64,000 nucleotides of DNA from the NCBI RefSeq assembly GCF_014653195.1, contig NZ_BNAH01000003.1, positions 1-64,000 on the forward strand, in the 5' to 3' direction. Under the pieces are notes generated by a model. That model saw only the letters and a list, made by a program, of their open reading frames with translations. It searched no databases and was not told the DNA's origin. Below are positions 8,411-17,288 of this stretch, in pieces (positions within the stretch are counted from its first letter, which is position 1; each line of letters begins with the position of its first letter). The position numbers were made by a program, and so were the translations under genes. The stretch is from Thalassotalea profundi. Its GTDB lineage: Bacteria > Pseudomonadota > Gammaproteobacteria > Enterobacterales > Alteromonadaceae.

Positions 8411-10246
8411 TTGTCTATCGAACCAACCTCTTTTGATTATGTTGCCTTTTTAGCCTCTGTTACCAATCAACCTGGCGTTTACCGTATGTATAACAGCGAG
8501 CAAACTGTTATTTACGTGGGTAAGGCAAAACAATTAAAGAAACGACTATCAAGTTACTTCAGAAAGGATGTTGGAAGTAATAAAACGCGTGTCTTGGTCA
8601 AACAAATTACTGCTATTGATGTAACGGTTACCCATACCGAGGGGGAAGCCTTATTACTCGAAAATAACTTCATTAAGAAATATCAACCTAAGTACAATAT
8701 CTTATTAAGAGATGATAAATCGTATCCTTACCTTTTAATTACAGAACATCGTCACCCTAAATTGGGTTTGCACCGTGGTGGGAAAAAAGTAAAAGGTGAG
8801 TATTTTGGTCCATACCCTACAGTAGGTGCTGTATGGGAAAGTTTGCGTTTGATGCAAAAGCTCTTTCCGTTAAGACAATGCGAAGATAGTTATTATCGAG
8901 CGAGAAGTAGACCATGCTTGCAGTATCAGTTAAAGCGATGTTCAGCACCATGTGTTGATAAAATCTCGATAGATGATTACCAACAACAAGTTCACTTAGC
9001 CAAATTGTTTTTACGCGGAAAGAGCTCACAAGTGATCGAAACGTTAGTGACTCAAATGGAGGCAGCTAGTATGGAGCTAGCGTTTGAAAAAGCGGCTAAA
9101 CTACGTGATCAAATTACCACCTTAAGAAAAGTTCAGCAACAACAGTTTGTGAGCGGTTTAGCTTCTGATATGGATGTTGTTGGAATTTATAGCCATAAAA
9201 ATCAAGCGTGTGTGCACGTTCTATTTATTAGAGATCAAAAAGTACTTGGAAGTAAAAGTTACTTCCCATCAGTACCTAGTAATACGAATGAAAATGAAAT
9301 TGCCGAAGCTTTTATTTGTCAACATTACCTTGGAAGTGATGTTAATACAGCTAAAATTCCAAAAGAATTAGTGATTAAGCATGCAATTAATAATAAAGAA
9401 GAATTAATTGAATTGTTAAAAAAGCAAGCTGAACACGATGTTAAAATCTCCACGAATGTTCGGGTGGAACGTGCTCAATATTTGAAGTTAGCTGAAACGA
9501 ATGCTCAAAATGCATTATTGACTAAAAATAGTCATAAAGAATCAATGCAAGCACGCTTTCGCGAGCTTAATGAAGTGTTTGAACTTCCCCAAGGTATTAA
9601 TCGAATTGAATGTTTTGATATTAGCCACACAATGGGACAGCAAACAGTAGCTTCTAATGTCGTATTTAATACAGAAGGGCCGCTTAAAAGTGATTATCGA
9701 CGTTATAATGTGACAGGAATTACTCCTGGCGATGACTATGCTGCGATGGATTTTGCCTTAAATAAGCGCTACAGAAATGCTAGTCCTGAAAATATGCCTG
9801 ATATTATCTTTATTGATGGTGGAAAAGGGCAGTTAGGAAGAGCAGAGCAAGTGTTTAGTCAACTCGATGTAGAGCCGGTTCCATTACTTGTTGGTGTAGC
9901 AAAAGGTGAGTCGAGAAAACCTGGCTTAGAAACGTTAATATTAGCAGGTAGTCATCAGTTATTATCGTTGCCTAGTACTTCCCCTGCATTGCATTTGATT
10001 CAACACATACGTGATGAATCGCATCGTTTTGCCATTGCGGGACATCGAGCAAAACGTCAAAAGGCAAGTAAAAAATCTGTTTTAGAGGATATACCTGGTA
10101 TTGGAGTAAAAAAAAGGCAAGCACTATTAAAATATTTAGGAGGGTTCCAAGAAGTTTTAGCTGCAGATATCGCAACCTTAAGTAAAGTTCCTGGTGTTAG
10201 TGATATATTAGCTAAAACTATTTATGATGCGTTACATGACAAGTAA
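8411..10246 (+). CDS. uvrC: Excinuclease ABC subunit C
   Basis: The nuclease subunit of nucleotide excision repair, which makes the 3' and 5' incisions around lesions recognised by UvrAB. The 611 residues contain the GIY-YIG domain (GVYRMY ... VIYVGKA, about 17-95), a UVR motif (about 200-240) that contacts UvrB, the RNase H-like nuclease domain (ECFDISHTMG, FIDGGKGQL) and C-terminal helix-hairpin-helix repeats (IPGIGVKKRQALL). It starts with TTG two bases after uvrY and has no clear ribosome binding site, so translational coupling to uvrY is likely. Confidence 0.97.
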   Translation: MSIEPTSFDYVAFLASVTNQPGVYRMYNSEQTVIYVGKAKQLKKRLSSYFRKDVGSNKTRVLVKQITAIDVTVTHTEGEALLLENNFIKKYQPKYNILLRDDKSYPYLLITEHRHPKLGLHRGGKKVKGEYFGPYPTVGAVWESLRLMQKLFPLRQCEDSYYRARSRPCLQYQLKRCSAPCVDKISIDDYQQQVHLAKLFLRGKSSQVIETLVTQMEAASMELAFEKAAKLRDQITTLRKVQQQQFVSGLASDMDVVGIYSHKNQACVHVLFIRDQKVLGSKSYFPSVPSNTNENEIAEAFICQHYLGSDVNTAKIPKELVIKHAINNKEELIELLKKQAEHDVKISTNVRVERAQYLKLAETNAQNALLTKNSHKESMQARFRELNEVFELPQGINRIECFDISHTMGQQTVASNVVFNTEGPLKSDYRRYNVTGITPGDDYAAMDFALNKRYRNASPENMPDIIFIDGGKGQLGRAEQVFSQLDVEPVPLLVGVAKGESRKPGLETLILAGSHQLLSLPSTSPALHLIQHIRDESHRFAIAGHRAKRQKASKKSVLEDIPGIGVKKRQALLKYLGGFQEVLAADIATLSKVPGVSDILAKTIYDALHDK

Positions 10247-10368
10247 CCCGCGAGTTGTGTACAATAAGCCTGAGTCAGCATGTCCTATTGTTTGTTTATT
10301 ACCCTTAATTGGCAAATATTTAATCAATCTATATTAACAATTTTAATAAAAAGCTAAATGTGAAAACT

Positions 10369-10947
10369 ATGTGGACTATTCCAAATCAAATTACTTTATT
10401 TCGTATTATATTAATACCCGTTTTTATCATTGTATTTTATCTGCCAATATCTTGGAGCCATTTTGGCGCTTTTGCCGTGTTTTGGGTCGCTTCTGTTAGC
10501 GATGCATTAGATGGATATTTAGCTCGTAGGCTAAACCAATCTTCTTCATTTGGTGCTTTTATTGATCCTGTTGCTGATAAATTAATGGTTGCAGCTGCAC
10601 TAATTATGATTGTAGAAGATTATCAATCATGGTGGATTGCAGTCCCTGCAATGATTATGATTTCACGTGAAATCTTTATTAGTGCCTTACGAGAGTTTAT
10701 GTCGTCACGTGGCAAAAGAGATGTGGTGGCAGTATCTACTCTAGGAAAATATAAAACTGCAGCACAGATGCTTGCTATTATGGGGTTAATTTGGCAACCA
10801 TCCTATGACATACCATTGATTATTTTTGATTTTCCACATGAAATTCTTATGTTTGCGGCTTTTGGGTTTTATTTTATTGCAACATTTTTAAGTTTTTGGA
10901 CAATGCTAGCTTATTTTAAAGCGGCTTGGCCTGAATTAAGAGGATGA
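10369..10947 (+). CDS. pgsA: CDP-diacylglycerol-glycerol-3-phosphate 3-phosphatidyltransferase
   Basis: An inner-membrane enzyme that makes phosphatidylglycerophosphate, the first committed step to phosphatidylglycerol and cardiolipin. The complete CDP-alcohol phosphatidyltransferase signature D-x2-D-G-x2-A-R-x8-G-x3-D-x3-D is seen (DALDGYLAR ... GAFIDPVAD), with several hydrophobic helices. I chose ATG 10369 because MWTIPNQITLFR aligns with the family N-terminus; GTG 10360 would add three residues. Neither has a good ribosome binding site. The order uvrY-uvrC-pgsA-tRNA is the same as in E. coli. Confidence 0.93.
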   Translation: MWTIPNQITLFRIILIPVFIIVFYLPISWSHFGAFAVFWVASVSDALDGYLARRLNQSSSFGAFIDPVADKLMVAAALIMIVEDYQSWWIAVPAMIMISREIFISALREFMSSRGKRDVVAVSTLGKYKTAAQMLAIMGLIWQPSYDIPLIIFDFPHEILMFAAFGFYFIATFLSFWTMLAYFKAAWPELRG

Positions 10948-11055
10948 AAACATTTGTGTTTGATTAAAAATTGTCAAGATTTACTGATGATTTAGTTAAA
11001 AAAACACCGTTTTAGACGCTTTTTAACCACTTGAAATAAAATTGAAATTAAATGG

Positions 11056-11083
11056 TTGACTCATGAATATATCAATGTAAAAT
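11056..11083 (+). promoter_or_regulatory. Promoter of the tRNA cluster
   Basis: TTGACT (11056-11061), a 16-base spacer, then TAAAAT (11078-11083) and a GCG discriminator. The first tRNA begins 34 bases downstream of the -10 element. This fits a strong sigma-70 stable-RNA promoter separate from pgsA. Confidence 0.75.
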
Positions 11084-11116
11084 GCGTTTCCAGTTGACAG
11101 GGAGTCAACAGATGAA

Positions 11117-11192
11117 GCGGCTGTAGCTCAGCTGGTAGAGCATCACGTTGCCAACGTGAATGTCACGAGTTCGAGTCTCGTTAGCCGCTCCA
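11117..11192 (+). tRNA. tRNA-Gly (GCC), copy 1
   Basis: A 76-nt cloverleaf with anticodon GCC, GTTCGAGTC T-arm and encoded CCA. Acceptor GCGGCTG pairs with TAGCCGC. It is identical to the copies at 11495 and 11633. Its position corresponds to glyW downstream of pgsA in E. coli. Confidence 0.97.
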
Positions 11193-11247
11193 ATTTTCTT
11201 TAATTAGAAATTCCAAGGGAATACTACTCAACTCGTAGTTTTGAAAA

Positions 11248-11321
11248 GGCGGGTTGGCAGAGTGGCTATGCAGCGGATTGCAAATCCGTGGACCTCGGTT
11301 CGACTCCGGGACCCGCCTCCA
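11248..11321 (+). tRNA. tRNA-Cys (GCA)
   Basis: A 74-nt cloverleaf with anticodon GCA, acceptor GGCGGGT paired to ACCCGCC, and encoded CCA. It corresponds to cysT in the E. coli glyW-cysT-leuZ cluster. It is the only gene of this cluster that is not duplicated here. Confidence 0.97.
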
Positions 11322-11325
11322 TAAT

Positions 11326-11412
11326 GCCCGGGTGGTGGAATTGGTAGACACAAGGGATTTAAAATCCCTCGCTTGTAAGAGCGTGCCGGTTCAAGTCCGG
11401 CCCCGGGTACCA
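11326..11412 (+). tRNA. tRNA-Leu (TAA), copy 1
   Basis: An 87-nt class II tRNA with a long variable arm, anticodon TAA (in ATTTAAAAT), acceptor GCCCGGG and encoded CCA. It lies only four bases after tRNA-Cys. It is identical to the copy at 11772 and corresponds to leuZ in E. coli. Confidence 0.97.
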
Positions 11413-11494
11413 TTTCATTATTGCAGGTTGGGTGTATAGAATGTGTGTGGCAAACACATTGGGATGAAAGTCTCACGAAAGAGTGAGAAAATGA

Positions 11495-11570
11495 GCGGCT
11501 GTAGCTCAGCTGGTAGAGCATCACGTTGCCAACGTGAATGTCACGAGTTCGAGTCTCGTTAGCCGCTCCA
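11495..11570 (+). tRNA. tRNA-Gly (GCC), copy 2
   Basis: Identical over 76 nt to copy 1, with encoded CCA. It is preceded by a small hairpin (TCTCAC-GAAAGA-GTGAGA, 11471-11488) that may help processing of the polycistronic precursor. Confidence 0.97.
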
Positions 11571-11632
11571 ACTTTTCTTTATTGATTTAAAGGAAAGTAA
11601 ACCAGAAAGTCTTATGAAAATAAGCATGCGAA

Positions 11633-11708
11633 GCGGCTGTAGCTCAGCTGGTAGAGCATCACGTTGCCAACGTGAATGTCACGAGTTCGAGTCTCGTTAG
11701 CCGCTCCA
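11633..11708 (+). tRNA. tRNA-Gly (GCC), copy 3
   Basis: Identical over 76 nt to the other two glycine copies. It is separated from copy 2 by a 62-base spacer with no other gene. The perfect identity suggests recent duplication or gene conversion. Confidence 0.97.
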
Positions 11709-11771
11709 ATCATTTCTTAATTGAAGTGGAAGTAGGGAACCAATCTCTACTATAAAAAGTACTTCCCTTAT

Positions 11772-11858
11772 GCCCGGGTGGTGGAATTGGTAGACACAAG
11801 GGATTTAAAATCCCTCGCTTGTAAGAGCGTGCCGGTTCAAGTCCGGCCCCGGGTACCA
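11772..11858 (+). tRNA. tRNA-Leu (TAA), copy 2
   Basis: Identical over 87 nt to copy 1. Last gene of the cluster. No convincing intrinsic terminator follows, only T-rich sequence and a small TCTAGA-TTA-TCTAGA palindrome near 11893-11907. Confidence 0.97.
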
Positions 11859-12012
11859 TGTTTTTAATGTCTTTATTTATCAATTGTTTATTCTAGATTA
11901 TCTAGATACCTGATATCTACAATGCTTGACCTAATAAGCTTTTCCACTTATGGTTTATGATTATAAGATGATATGATCTTTAATAAACTTAGTGGAAGTT
12001 AATAAAATAATT

Positions 12013-12627
12013 ATGAATAAAATTCAAAGCATATTAAAGTTGACAGTAATGAGTTCAATGATTCTGTCTACAAAACTATTTGCGCAAGTTTCACCAGCAC
12101 CTCTTGTTTCAATTCCTAGCCATGATGCCTTTTTTAATAACTTAAAAGCGCTTTGCGGGAAGTCTTTTCAAGGCCAAGTTATTGTTGATAATGCCCCTCC
12201 TAGTAGTTTTAATACTAGTAAATTGGTGATGCATGTTAGAAAGTGTACAGATAGAGAGTTACAGATCCCTTTTCATGTAGGTGACAATGCGTCTCGTACT
12301 TGGATCATAACGAAGACAGGCAGTGGCTTAAGTTTAAAGCATGATCATCGTCATGAAGACGGTAGTAATGATGCTTCTACCATGTATGGTGGACATACGG
12401 TTGATGCTGGCTGGCCACAAGTACAATCTTTCCCGGCTGATCAATATTCAAAAGAATTATTTATTGAACAAGGTATACCTCAATCTATTGGTAATACGTG
12501 GCAAATGTATATTTATCCTGAGAAGTTTACTTATCGGCTAACGCGAGAAGGTCGCGAGTTTAGAGTGGATTTTGACTTAACTAAAAAGATTGCTAATCCT
12601 TCAGCTCCTTGGGGGTATTCGGACTAA
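12013..12627 (+). CDS. Secreted conserved hypothetical protein
   Basis: Function not recognised. The 204 residues start with a signal peptide (basic MNKIQSILK, hydrophobic core, cleavage likely after KLFA). The mature part has two cysteines (ALCGKSF, RKCTDRE) that could form a disulfide, and a histidine- and aspartate-rich stretch LKHDHRHEDGSNDA with the look of a metal site. Proteins with this DHRHEDG core occur as uncharacterised exported proteins in several Proteobacteria, as I recall. I chose ATG 12013, since the upstream GTG at 11992 only adds residues before the signal peptide. The gene stands alone and ends at a strong hairpin terminator. Confidence 0.7.
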   Translation: MNKIQSILKLTVMSSMILSTKLFAQVSPAPLVSIPSHDAFFNNLKALCGKSFQGQVIVDNAPPSSFNTSKLVMHVRKCTDRELQIPFHVGDNASRTWIITKTGSGLSLKHDHRHEDGSNDASTMYGGHTVDAGWPQVQSFPADQYSKELFIEQGIPQSIGNTWQMYIYPEKFTYRLTREGREFRVDFDLTKKIANPSAPWGYSD

Positions 12628-12655
12628 CCTCTTTTATCACAATTCTAGACTTTAT

Positions 12656-12691
12656 AAAAAATGGGTTAATTTTAAAATTAACCCATTTTAA
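12656..12691. terminator. Bidirectional terminator
   Basis: A long perfect palindrome with arms ATGGGTTAAT / ATTAACCCAT around TTTAAA, flanked by A and T runs. It separates the plus-strand secreted protein gene from the convergent ydbL end. Confidence 0.85.
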
Positions 12692-12722
12692 TAGAGCGAA
12701 CCATGTCTCGATATTTGCTGTC

Positions 12723-13064
12723 TTATTTTTTAACCCAGTTTCCGGCAGCGTTCATAATATAATGGCCTGATTGCGTCTTTTGGATTGCTTTTGCTCCTGC
12801 TAAAGCGGTTACTTGTTGCATTGTAATCTTATTCTCACGTGCTAACTCAATATATATATTTTTACGCTTTTTATTTATGCTTTCTACCAAAGCTCGTGTC
12901 TCAGAATTATTAACGACGACACCTATATAGCCATCGGGCATTTCACCAACTAGTCCTTTTTGTTTAGCATCATCAAGTGATATGGCCCAAGCAGAAAAGC
13001 TAATTACTGAAATAAATAAAACAGTGGTTAAGTGCTTAATAAAATTGTTGATTATATTATTCAT
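12723..13064 (-). CDS. ydbL: YdbL family periplasmic protein (DUF1318)
   Basis: A 113-residue exported protein with a signal peptide ending in SAWA. The mature part begins SLDDAKQKGLVGEMPDGYIG, a DUF1318 signature, and ends YIMNAAGNWVKK. In E. coli YdbL is the periplasmic partner of the YdbH-YnbE intermembrane bridge that helps move phospholipids to the outer membrane. It is the last gene of the ydbH-ynbE-ydbL operon, nine bases after ynbE. ATG 13064 sits five bases after GGGAG; ATG 13067 directly before it is only two bases away. Confidence 0.9.
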   Translation of the reverse strand: MNNIINNFIKHLTTVLFISVISFSAWAISLDDAKQKGLVGEMPDGYIGVVVNNSETRALVESINKKRKNIYIELARENKITMQQVTALAGAKAIQKTQSGHYIMNAAGNWVKK

Positions 13065-13073
13065 CATATCTCC

Positions 13074-13256
13074 CTAGAATACATCGCTGTCTTTACTAAA
13101 TATACTATCTAATTCTTTATCTACTTTGACTTTTATTTCATGATCAATTTTTAAATTTAAGTTAATGGTAATAGGCTCTTTGGCACTTACTTCTACCTTG
13201 TGAGTGCATCCTGTTATCATAAAAATTGCTAACACTAGGGTTAGTATTTTATTCAT
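13074..13256 (-). CDS. ynbE: YnbE family outer-membrane lipoprotein
   Basis: A 60-residue lipoprotein with a lipobox ending ITGC, so Cys17 should be lipidated. The short mature part HKVEVSAKEPITINLNLKID is the YnbE core. In E. coli YnbE multimers in the outer membrane cap the beta-structured YdbH. It has AAGGAG five bases before the ATG. It follows ydbH by nine bases and precedes ydbL by nine, so the three genes form an operon. Confidence 0.92.
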   Translation of the reverse strand: MNKILTLVLAIFMITGCTHKVEVSAKEPITINLNLKIDHEIKVKVDKELDSIFSKDSDVF

Positions 13257-13265
13257 AAGTACTCC

Positions 13266-15863
13266 TTAATTGTTTTGTAAACCGTCGATAATATTTTGTT
13301 CAAATCGATCTGTTATTGATAACGACTCAAGTAATCCTGGCAGGTCGTATGTTAAATTTAGATTTAAATTTACATCGTTATCAATATCAGGATTTCGGCC
13401 TTTTATTTCAGTTTGTAACAGCATATAACCATCGTCTGCCATAGAGACTGTAGATGACAATTGATGATAGTGTAAGTTTTCTAACGCATCAAATGCCAGT
13501 TGTAATTGTGAGTTATTATTTTTTAACTCAGCTACGGCTGGATTATTAATAACTTGTATTATTCCATTGTTAATATTGTAAAGTTTACCATCTTCAACAG
13601 TAAACTGTTTGCCATCGTATAAAATAGGCAGTTGTCCTGATATATGTCCAGTCACTACAATACCTTCTTTTGAATCTAAAGCTAACACTTGCTCTAAGTC
13701 TATACCTGTTAGCTGAACATCAACTGAATGGCCTTTAGTTAGTGGCCATTTTACTTGTGGAATTGAAAAACTCCCTCCTAATACATCTGCACTTAGTAAC
13801 TTAGCTGTCATCTCGAAAGTCTTGTTATATGAAAAATCAATACCTGTTGTAACATTGGTAATTGGCGAGCCGGTTTCGATTAATGCTATAGTTAAATTGT
13901 TATTATTGTTCTTTATTGTGCTCAACACACCATTGGTTAACGCTACTTCTTGTTGCCAATTAAGCTCTTGTAACCAAATTCCATCGATTTCACCACTAAG
14001 AGAGCTTACGGAGATATTACCCGTTAACGCGTTATTTAACGGGGTAATAAAATCTGAAATTTTTCCTTCAATGTTATAATCTAAAACACCATCGATAAGT
14101 GATATCTCTGTTGGTAACTTCATATTAAATGTTAATAAATCGGTAAGTTGTAATTTACTGCCTGAAAATTGAAATTGAGGGGACTCTATCGACCCAGTAA
14201 TATTCATATTACTTAGTTCTACATTGTTAGCACTTAAAATGGCATTAATATTTATAGCGTTTAAACTCCCTTTAATATCTGCATCAATAGTAAAATTTTT
14301 AAGCTCCATTTTTTTGGGGACAACTATTTGAGAGGCATTATTATTAACAGCTAAGTTTATTGAAAGCTGATTATTTTCTTCAATCACTATAGTGCCTTTA
14401 AGTGTCACTTTATTCTCTTTAATCGACGCCAAAGTGCGAGGGACAGAATTTTTTTGCTCAATAGGGAATACAATATTTTTTAGCGAAACGAATGATTCAT
14501 CTGCTATTTTAATAAGTGTTTGTTGTGTTGTTTGGGTTAATGAACCAATAAGTTGAATACTGACGTAATCTTTACTAAATGTTTTAAGTTTTGGAGCTGT
14601 TAATTGGCTATTAAAATTAAAACTATTCACTTGTAATTGATAATCCGCTTCAGCGTTACTGACAGCTTTATTTAAGGTTATATCTTTCATCTTGATATAA
14701 TGATCACGTGAACCATCTTTAGCACTTATCTCTAGAGAGCTTAAATTTGTTTTAACATTGCTTATTTTTAGTGTGGTATTGGGTTCAGTGTTTAAAGTGA
14801 ACTTAGATAGAGGGTTATCTTTAATGATTGATATTATTTCTTGAGAAACATTATAGTCATTCAATAAACTTAATAATAAAACAGGGTCGCTTTCTAATGT
14901 TAAATTATTCTCATTAAAAAGTGTTATGTTAATTGCGTCGTTACTAGAGGGAGTTAAATCTAGCTTGGTATGAAAATTTAGTGAACCAGAAAAGTTAACA
15001 TTAAATTTTTGAGTAAAGCTGCTGCTGATACTTGCCTTTAAGTCGGTTAAGCTGTTTTTGATAATAACTTTACTGTCTTTACTTTCAATAAGTATATTAA
15101 CTTTCCCTGACAATTCACTCGAATTTAATGTCTTATATAGTTCACTTGATAGAGGAAACTGATGAGTTTCTACAATACGTAGTAATGGCGTGAGAGCACT
15201 TGATGCTTCTATGATTAAATGCCCTTTATCAATATTTAATTGGGCAGTTAAAAACTTCTTATCTCTTTCGTCGCCTAGGGATACATTTAAACTATTGTTT
15301 AAGAGTTTAACGCTCCCTTGATATTTAATACTTTCGACTGCATTAGATGTTGTTTGTTTGTCGTTATTAAATATATTACTTTTACTTAGAAACGGTGAGT
15401 AATTAATATGTTTGATATTAATATTTGTAGATAGTGGTAATTGTTTAACGTTTTCAATATAAGACGTTAATGCTGATGATAATACTTGATTAAAATTTTG
15501 CTTTTCATTTTGTTTAACTGTAGTAGGTGAGCCTTGAAATAATGGACTAACGCCCGTTATTTTTATTGTGTCAATATCTAAGGAGGTTACTTTCGGTGTT
15601 GATGACGCTGACCATTGGATGTTTGCGTTCTTTATTTCAAAATGAGCCTTAGCATGTGTTAGACATAAATTGTCAATTATCACAGACATATCGCTTTGAA
15701 AGTGAAAGTTAAAACAAGTTATCTCCACTTGGTGATCGGCTAGTTGTGTTTTCGCAAATTGATTAATGATAGCCAAACGTTGATTATGACTAATCATTAA
15801 TAGCGTAATTAGTGCGATAAAACTTATTAAAAGAGTTAAGGTTAAAATTTTAACAAAGCGCAC
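13266..15863 (-). CDS. ydbH: AsmA-like intermembrane lipid transporter YdbH
   Basis: An 865-residue protein anchored by one N-terminal transmembrane helix (residues about 5-25), followed by a long periplasmic repeat of beta strands with the YdbH C-terminal domain. YdbH, TamB and YhdP are redundant AsmA-like bridges for phospholipid transport between the inner and outer membranes in E. coli. Several C-terminal segments look conserved, for example VTGHISGQLPILYDGK and KLYNINNGIIQV. The start is GTG 15863 with AGGAAG five bases upstream. It is the first gene of the operon; its own promoter must lie within 15864-16050. Confidence 0.92.
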   Translation of the reverse strand: MRFVKILTLTLLISFIALITLLMISHNQRLAIINQFAKTQLADHQVEITCFNFHFQSDMSVIIDNLCLTHAKAHFEIKNANIQWSASSTPKVTSLDIDTIKITGVSPLFQGSPTTVKQNEKQNFNQVLSSALTSYIENVKQLPLSTNINIKHINYSPFLSKSNIFNNDKQTTSNAVESIKYQGSVKLLNNSLNVSLGDERDKKFLTAQLNIDKGHLIIEASSALTPLLRIVETHQFPLSSELYKTLNSSELSGKVNILIESKDSKVIIKNSLTDLKASISSSFTQKFNVNFSGSLNFHTKLDLTPSSNDAINITLFNENNLTLESDPVLLLSLLNDYNVSQEIISIIKDNPLSKFTLNTEPNTTLKISNVKTNLSSLEISAKDGSRDHYIKMKDITLNKAVSNAEADYQLQVNSFNFNSQLTAPKLKTFSKDYVSIQLIGSLTQTTQQTLIKIADESFVSLKNIVFPIEQKNSVPRTLASIKENKVTLKGTIVIEENNQLSINLAVNNNASQIVVPKKMELKNFTIDADIKGSLNAININAILSANNVELSNMNITGSIESPQFQFSGSKLQLTDLLTFNMKLPTEISLIDGVLDYNIEGKISDFITPLNNALTGNISVSSLSGEIDGIWLQELNWQQEVALTNGVLSTIKNNNNNLTIALIETGSPITNVTTGIDFSYNKTFEMTAKLLSADVLGGSFSIPQVKWPLTKGHSVDVQLTGIDLEQVLALDSKEGIVVTGHISGQLPILYDGKQFTVEDGKLYNINNGIIQVINNPAVAELKNNNSQLQLAFDALENLHYHQLSSTVSMADDGYMLLQTEIKGRNPDIDNDVNLNLNLTYDLPGLLESLSITDRFEQNIIDGLQNN

Positions 15864-16054
15864 TTTAGCTTCCTTGTATCACACTATTTTATGTATGAAG
15901 TATAAAGGCCTAGCAATATTTATTTAACCTTTAATAACAATTTATTTAATAAATTTGTAAATTCAAATATTGACAGATGAAAGTACGGTATAAAGGGAAG
16001 GCTTATGTGAATACATGGCTGTATTTTATATAATAACAGCCATGTAATAAAAAT

Positions 16055-16876
16055 TTAAAGCAAGAGTTCTTCTAACTTTTCGGCAAAAAATATCACTATT
16101 TCTATAGCGATCAACACAATAATAATCCACTCTAAAAATGAGGAATGTTGGTGTTTTTGCTCATCAGCTAACATTTCAAAAAGCTCATGAATCGTTGCCA
16201 GCTTTTTAGATAACAGATCGACCCGTTGGTGTATTTCCATATAACGTGCAACTTGATTGTAGGCACTTTCATATTCAGGGTATTCCCAAAAAAAATCAGG
16301 CGTATCAAGTAAACCGTAATGTAAAATAATAGCACTTTTAGTACTAAATAATGTGCCTCTAATTTTAGCTACTTCTTTTCTTGTGATCGAAATTTTACCA
16401 TAATTGGCTAACGCTTCAGGTATATGGGAATAATCCATAATTGTATTCTGTGCTTGTAGCTCAAATTCAGCAAGTTTACTCGATTGTGCTAAGGCATGAC
16501 TTACCGCTAATCGAGTAAGAGGGTCATGATTATTTAATGTAATTGTATCTTTGTTTATTTTAACGTCATTTGAAAATGAAAAACGTAAATGTTCCTCTAT
16601 TCTTTCAATAGGTAAAGTGTTTTCATGGATAATTCTATGGATAAGCGCCTGACGCTCATCTTCATCAACGCCCCAAAATACTACAACTCCGTAGTCAAAT
16701 AGCCAATATTCTCCCGTAGGAACAATTACTTGTACAGCATCTCTGTATCTTATTCCACGTTCTAATAATTTTTTGTCAATACTTGATTTTTCTGAAAGGA
16801 AATCATCTCCAAAATTATATATTGATAACCGATCATGACTAAATGCAATACTGTTTGATATTTTAATGTTATTCAT
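16055..16876 (-). CDS. RMD1/YagE family (DUF155) membrane protein
   Basis: A 273-residue protein of the DUF155 family, related to yeast Rmd1 and the mitochondrial Rmnd1 proteins. The N-terminal part has GVVVFWGVDEDER, the hallmark of the family. The middle is helical (LAQSSKLAEFELQAQNTI). One transmembrane helix lies near the C-terminus (EWIIIVLIAIEIVIFFAE), giving a tail-anchored layout. The biochemical function in bacteria is not established. It is monocistronic between ydbH and a divergent small gene. Confidence 0.85.
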   Translation of the reverse strand: MNNIKISNSIAFSHDRLSIYNFGDDFLSEKSSIDKKLLERGIRYRDAVQVIVPTGEYWLFDYGVVVFWGVDEDERQALIHRIIHENTLPIERIEEHLRFSFSNDVKINKDTITLNNHDPLTRLAVSHALAQSSKLAEFELQAQNTIMDYSHIPEALANYGKISITRKEVAKIRGTLFSTKSAIILHYGLLDTPDFFWEYPEYESAYNQVARYMEIHQRVDLLSKKLATIHELFEMLADEQKHQHSSFLEWIIIVLIAIEIVIFFAEKLEELLL

Positions 16877-17043
16877 TACATTTCAAATTTGTTGATTAAA
16901 TGCTTAATAGTGCATTGTGAGGCTTAAAAAAATAAACGCCATATCATTTTTTTAATCATATCGATAAAAATAATTCGCTTTCCTTTCATTACAAAAGTGG
17001 CACTATGCAAAAAATTGCATTGGTTTAACTGACGAGAATAAAG

Positions 17044-17244
17044 ATGAATGCCAGCATGCCATCCAACCCAAATGATGATATTGAATTTGAATTAGCTAAA
17101 ATGAATGAACATGCTAATTCAAAAAGATTTAGAGATAGAAATAAAGGTAACATTTCTAAAAAAAATGTAGAGAAGAAGGATCGAAAAAAATCACGTTCGT
17201 TTATAGATGAAGAGTCTGATGAATATTATGATGAATGGGATTAA
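17044..17244 (+). CDS. Small highly charged hypothetical protein
   Basis: Not recognised. The 66 residues have no hydrophobic segment. A helical acidic start (DDIEFELAKMNEHAN) is followed by a very basic centre (SKKNVEKKDRKKSRS) and an acidic tail (DEESDEYYDEWD), so it is probably mostly disordered. ATG 17044 follows a weak GAG-type ribosome binding site. It ends 44 bases before the ATT start proposed for the MgtC-family gene, so the two may be cotranscribed. Confidence 0.6.
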   Translation: MNASMPSNPNDDIEFELAKMNEHANSKRFRDRNKGNISKKNVEKKDRKKSRSFIDEESDEYYDEWD

Positions 17245-17288
17245 TAGTCATTAGATTATGTCCAATGGTTTAATTCTTTAAGGAATTC

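Noticed and set aside
11228..11524. 98-codon minus-strand reading frame and a 61-codon plus frame across the tRNA cluster
   Set aside because: They are made entirely of tRNA sequence and spacers and have no protein-like composition.
11925..11940. TTGACCTAAT near 11926 as another RutR-like operator
   Set aside because: Only one half matches; the other half is AAGCTTTT and the downstream gene has no nucleoside link.
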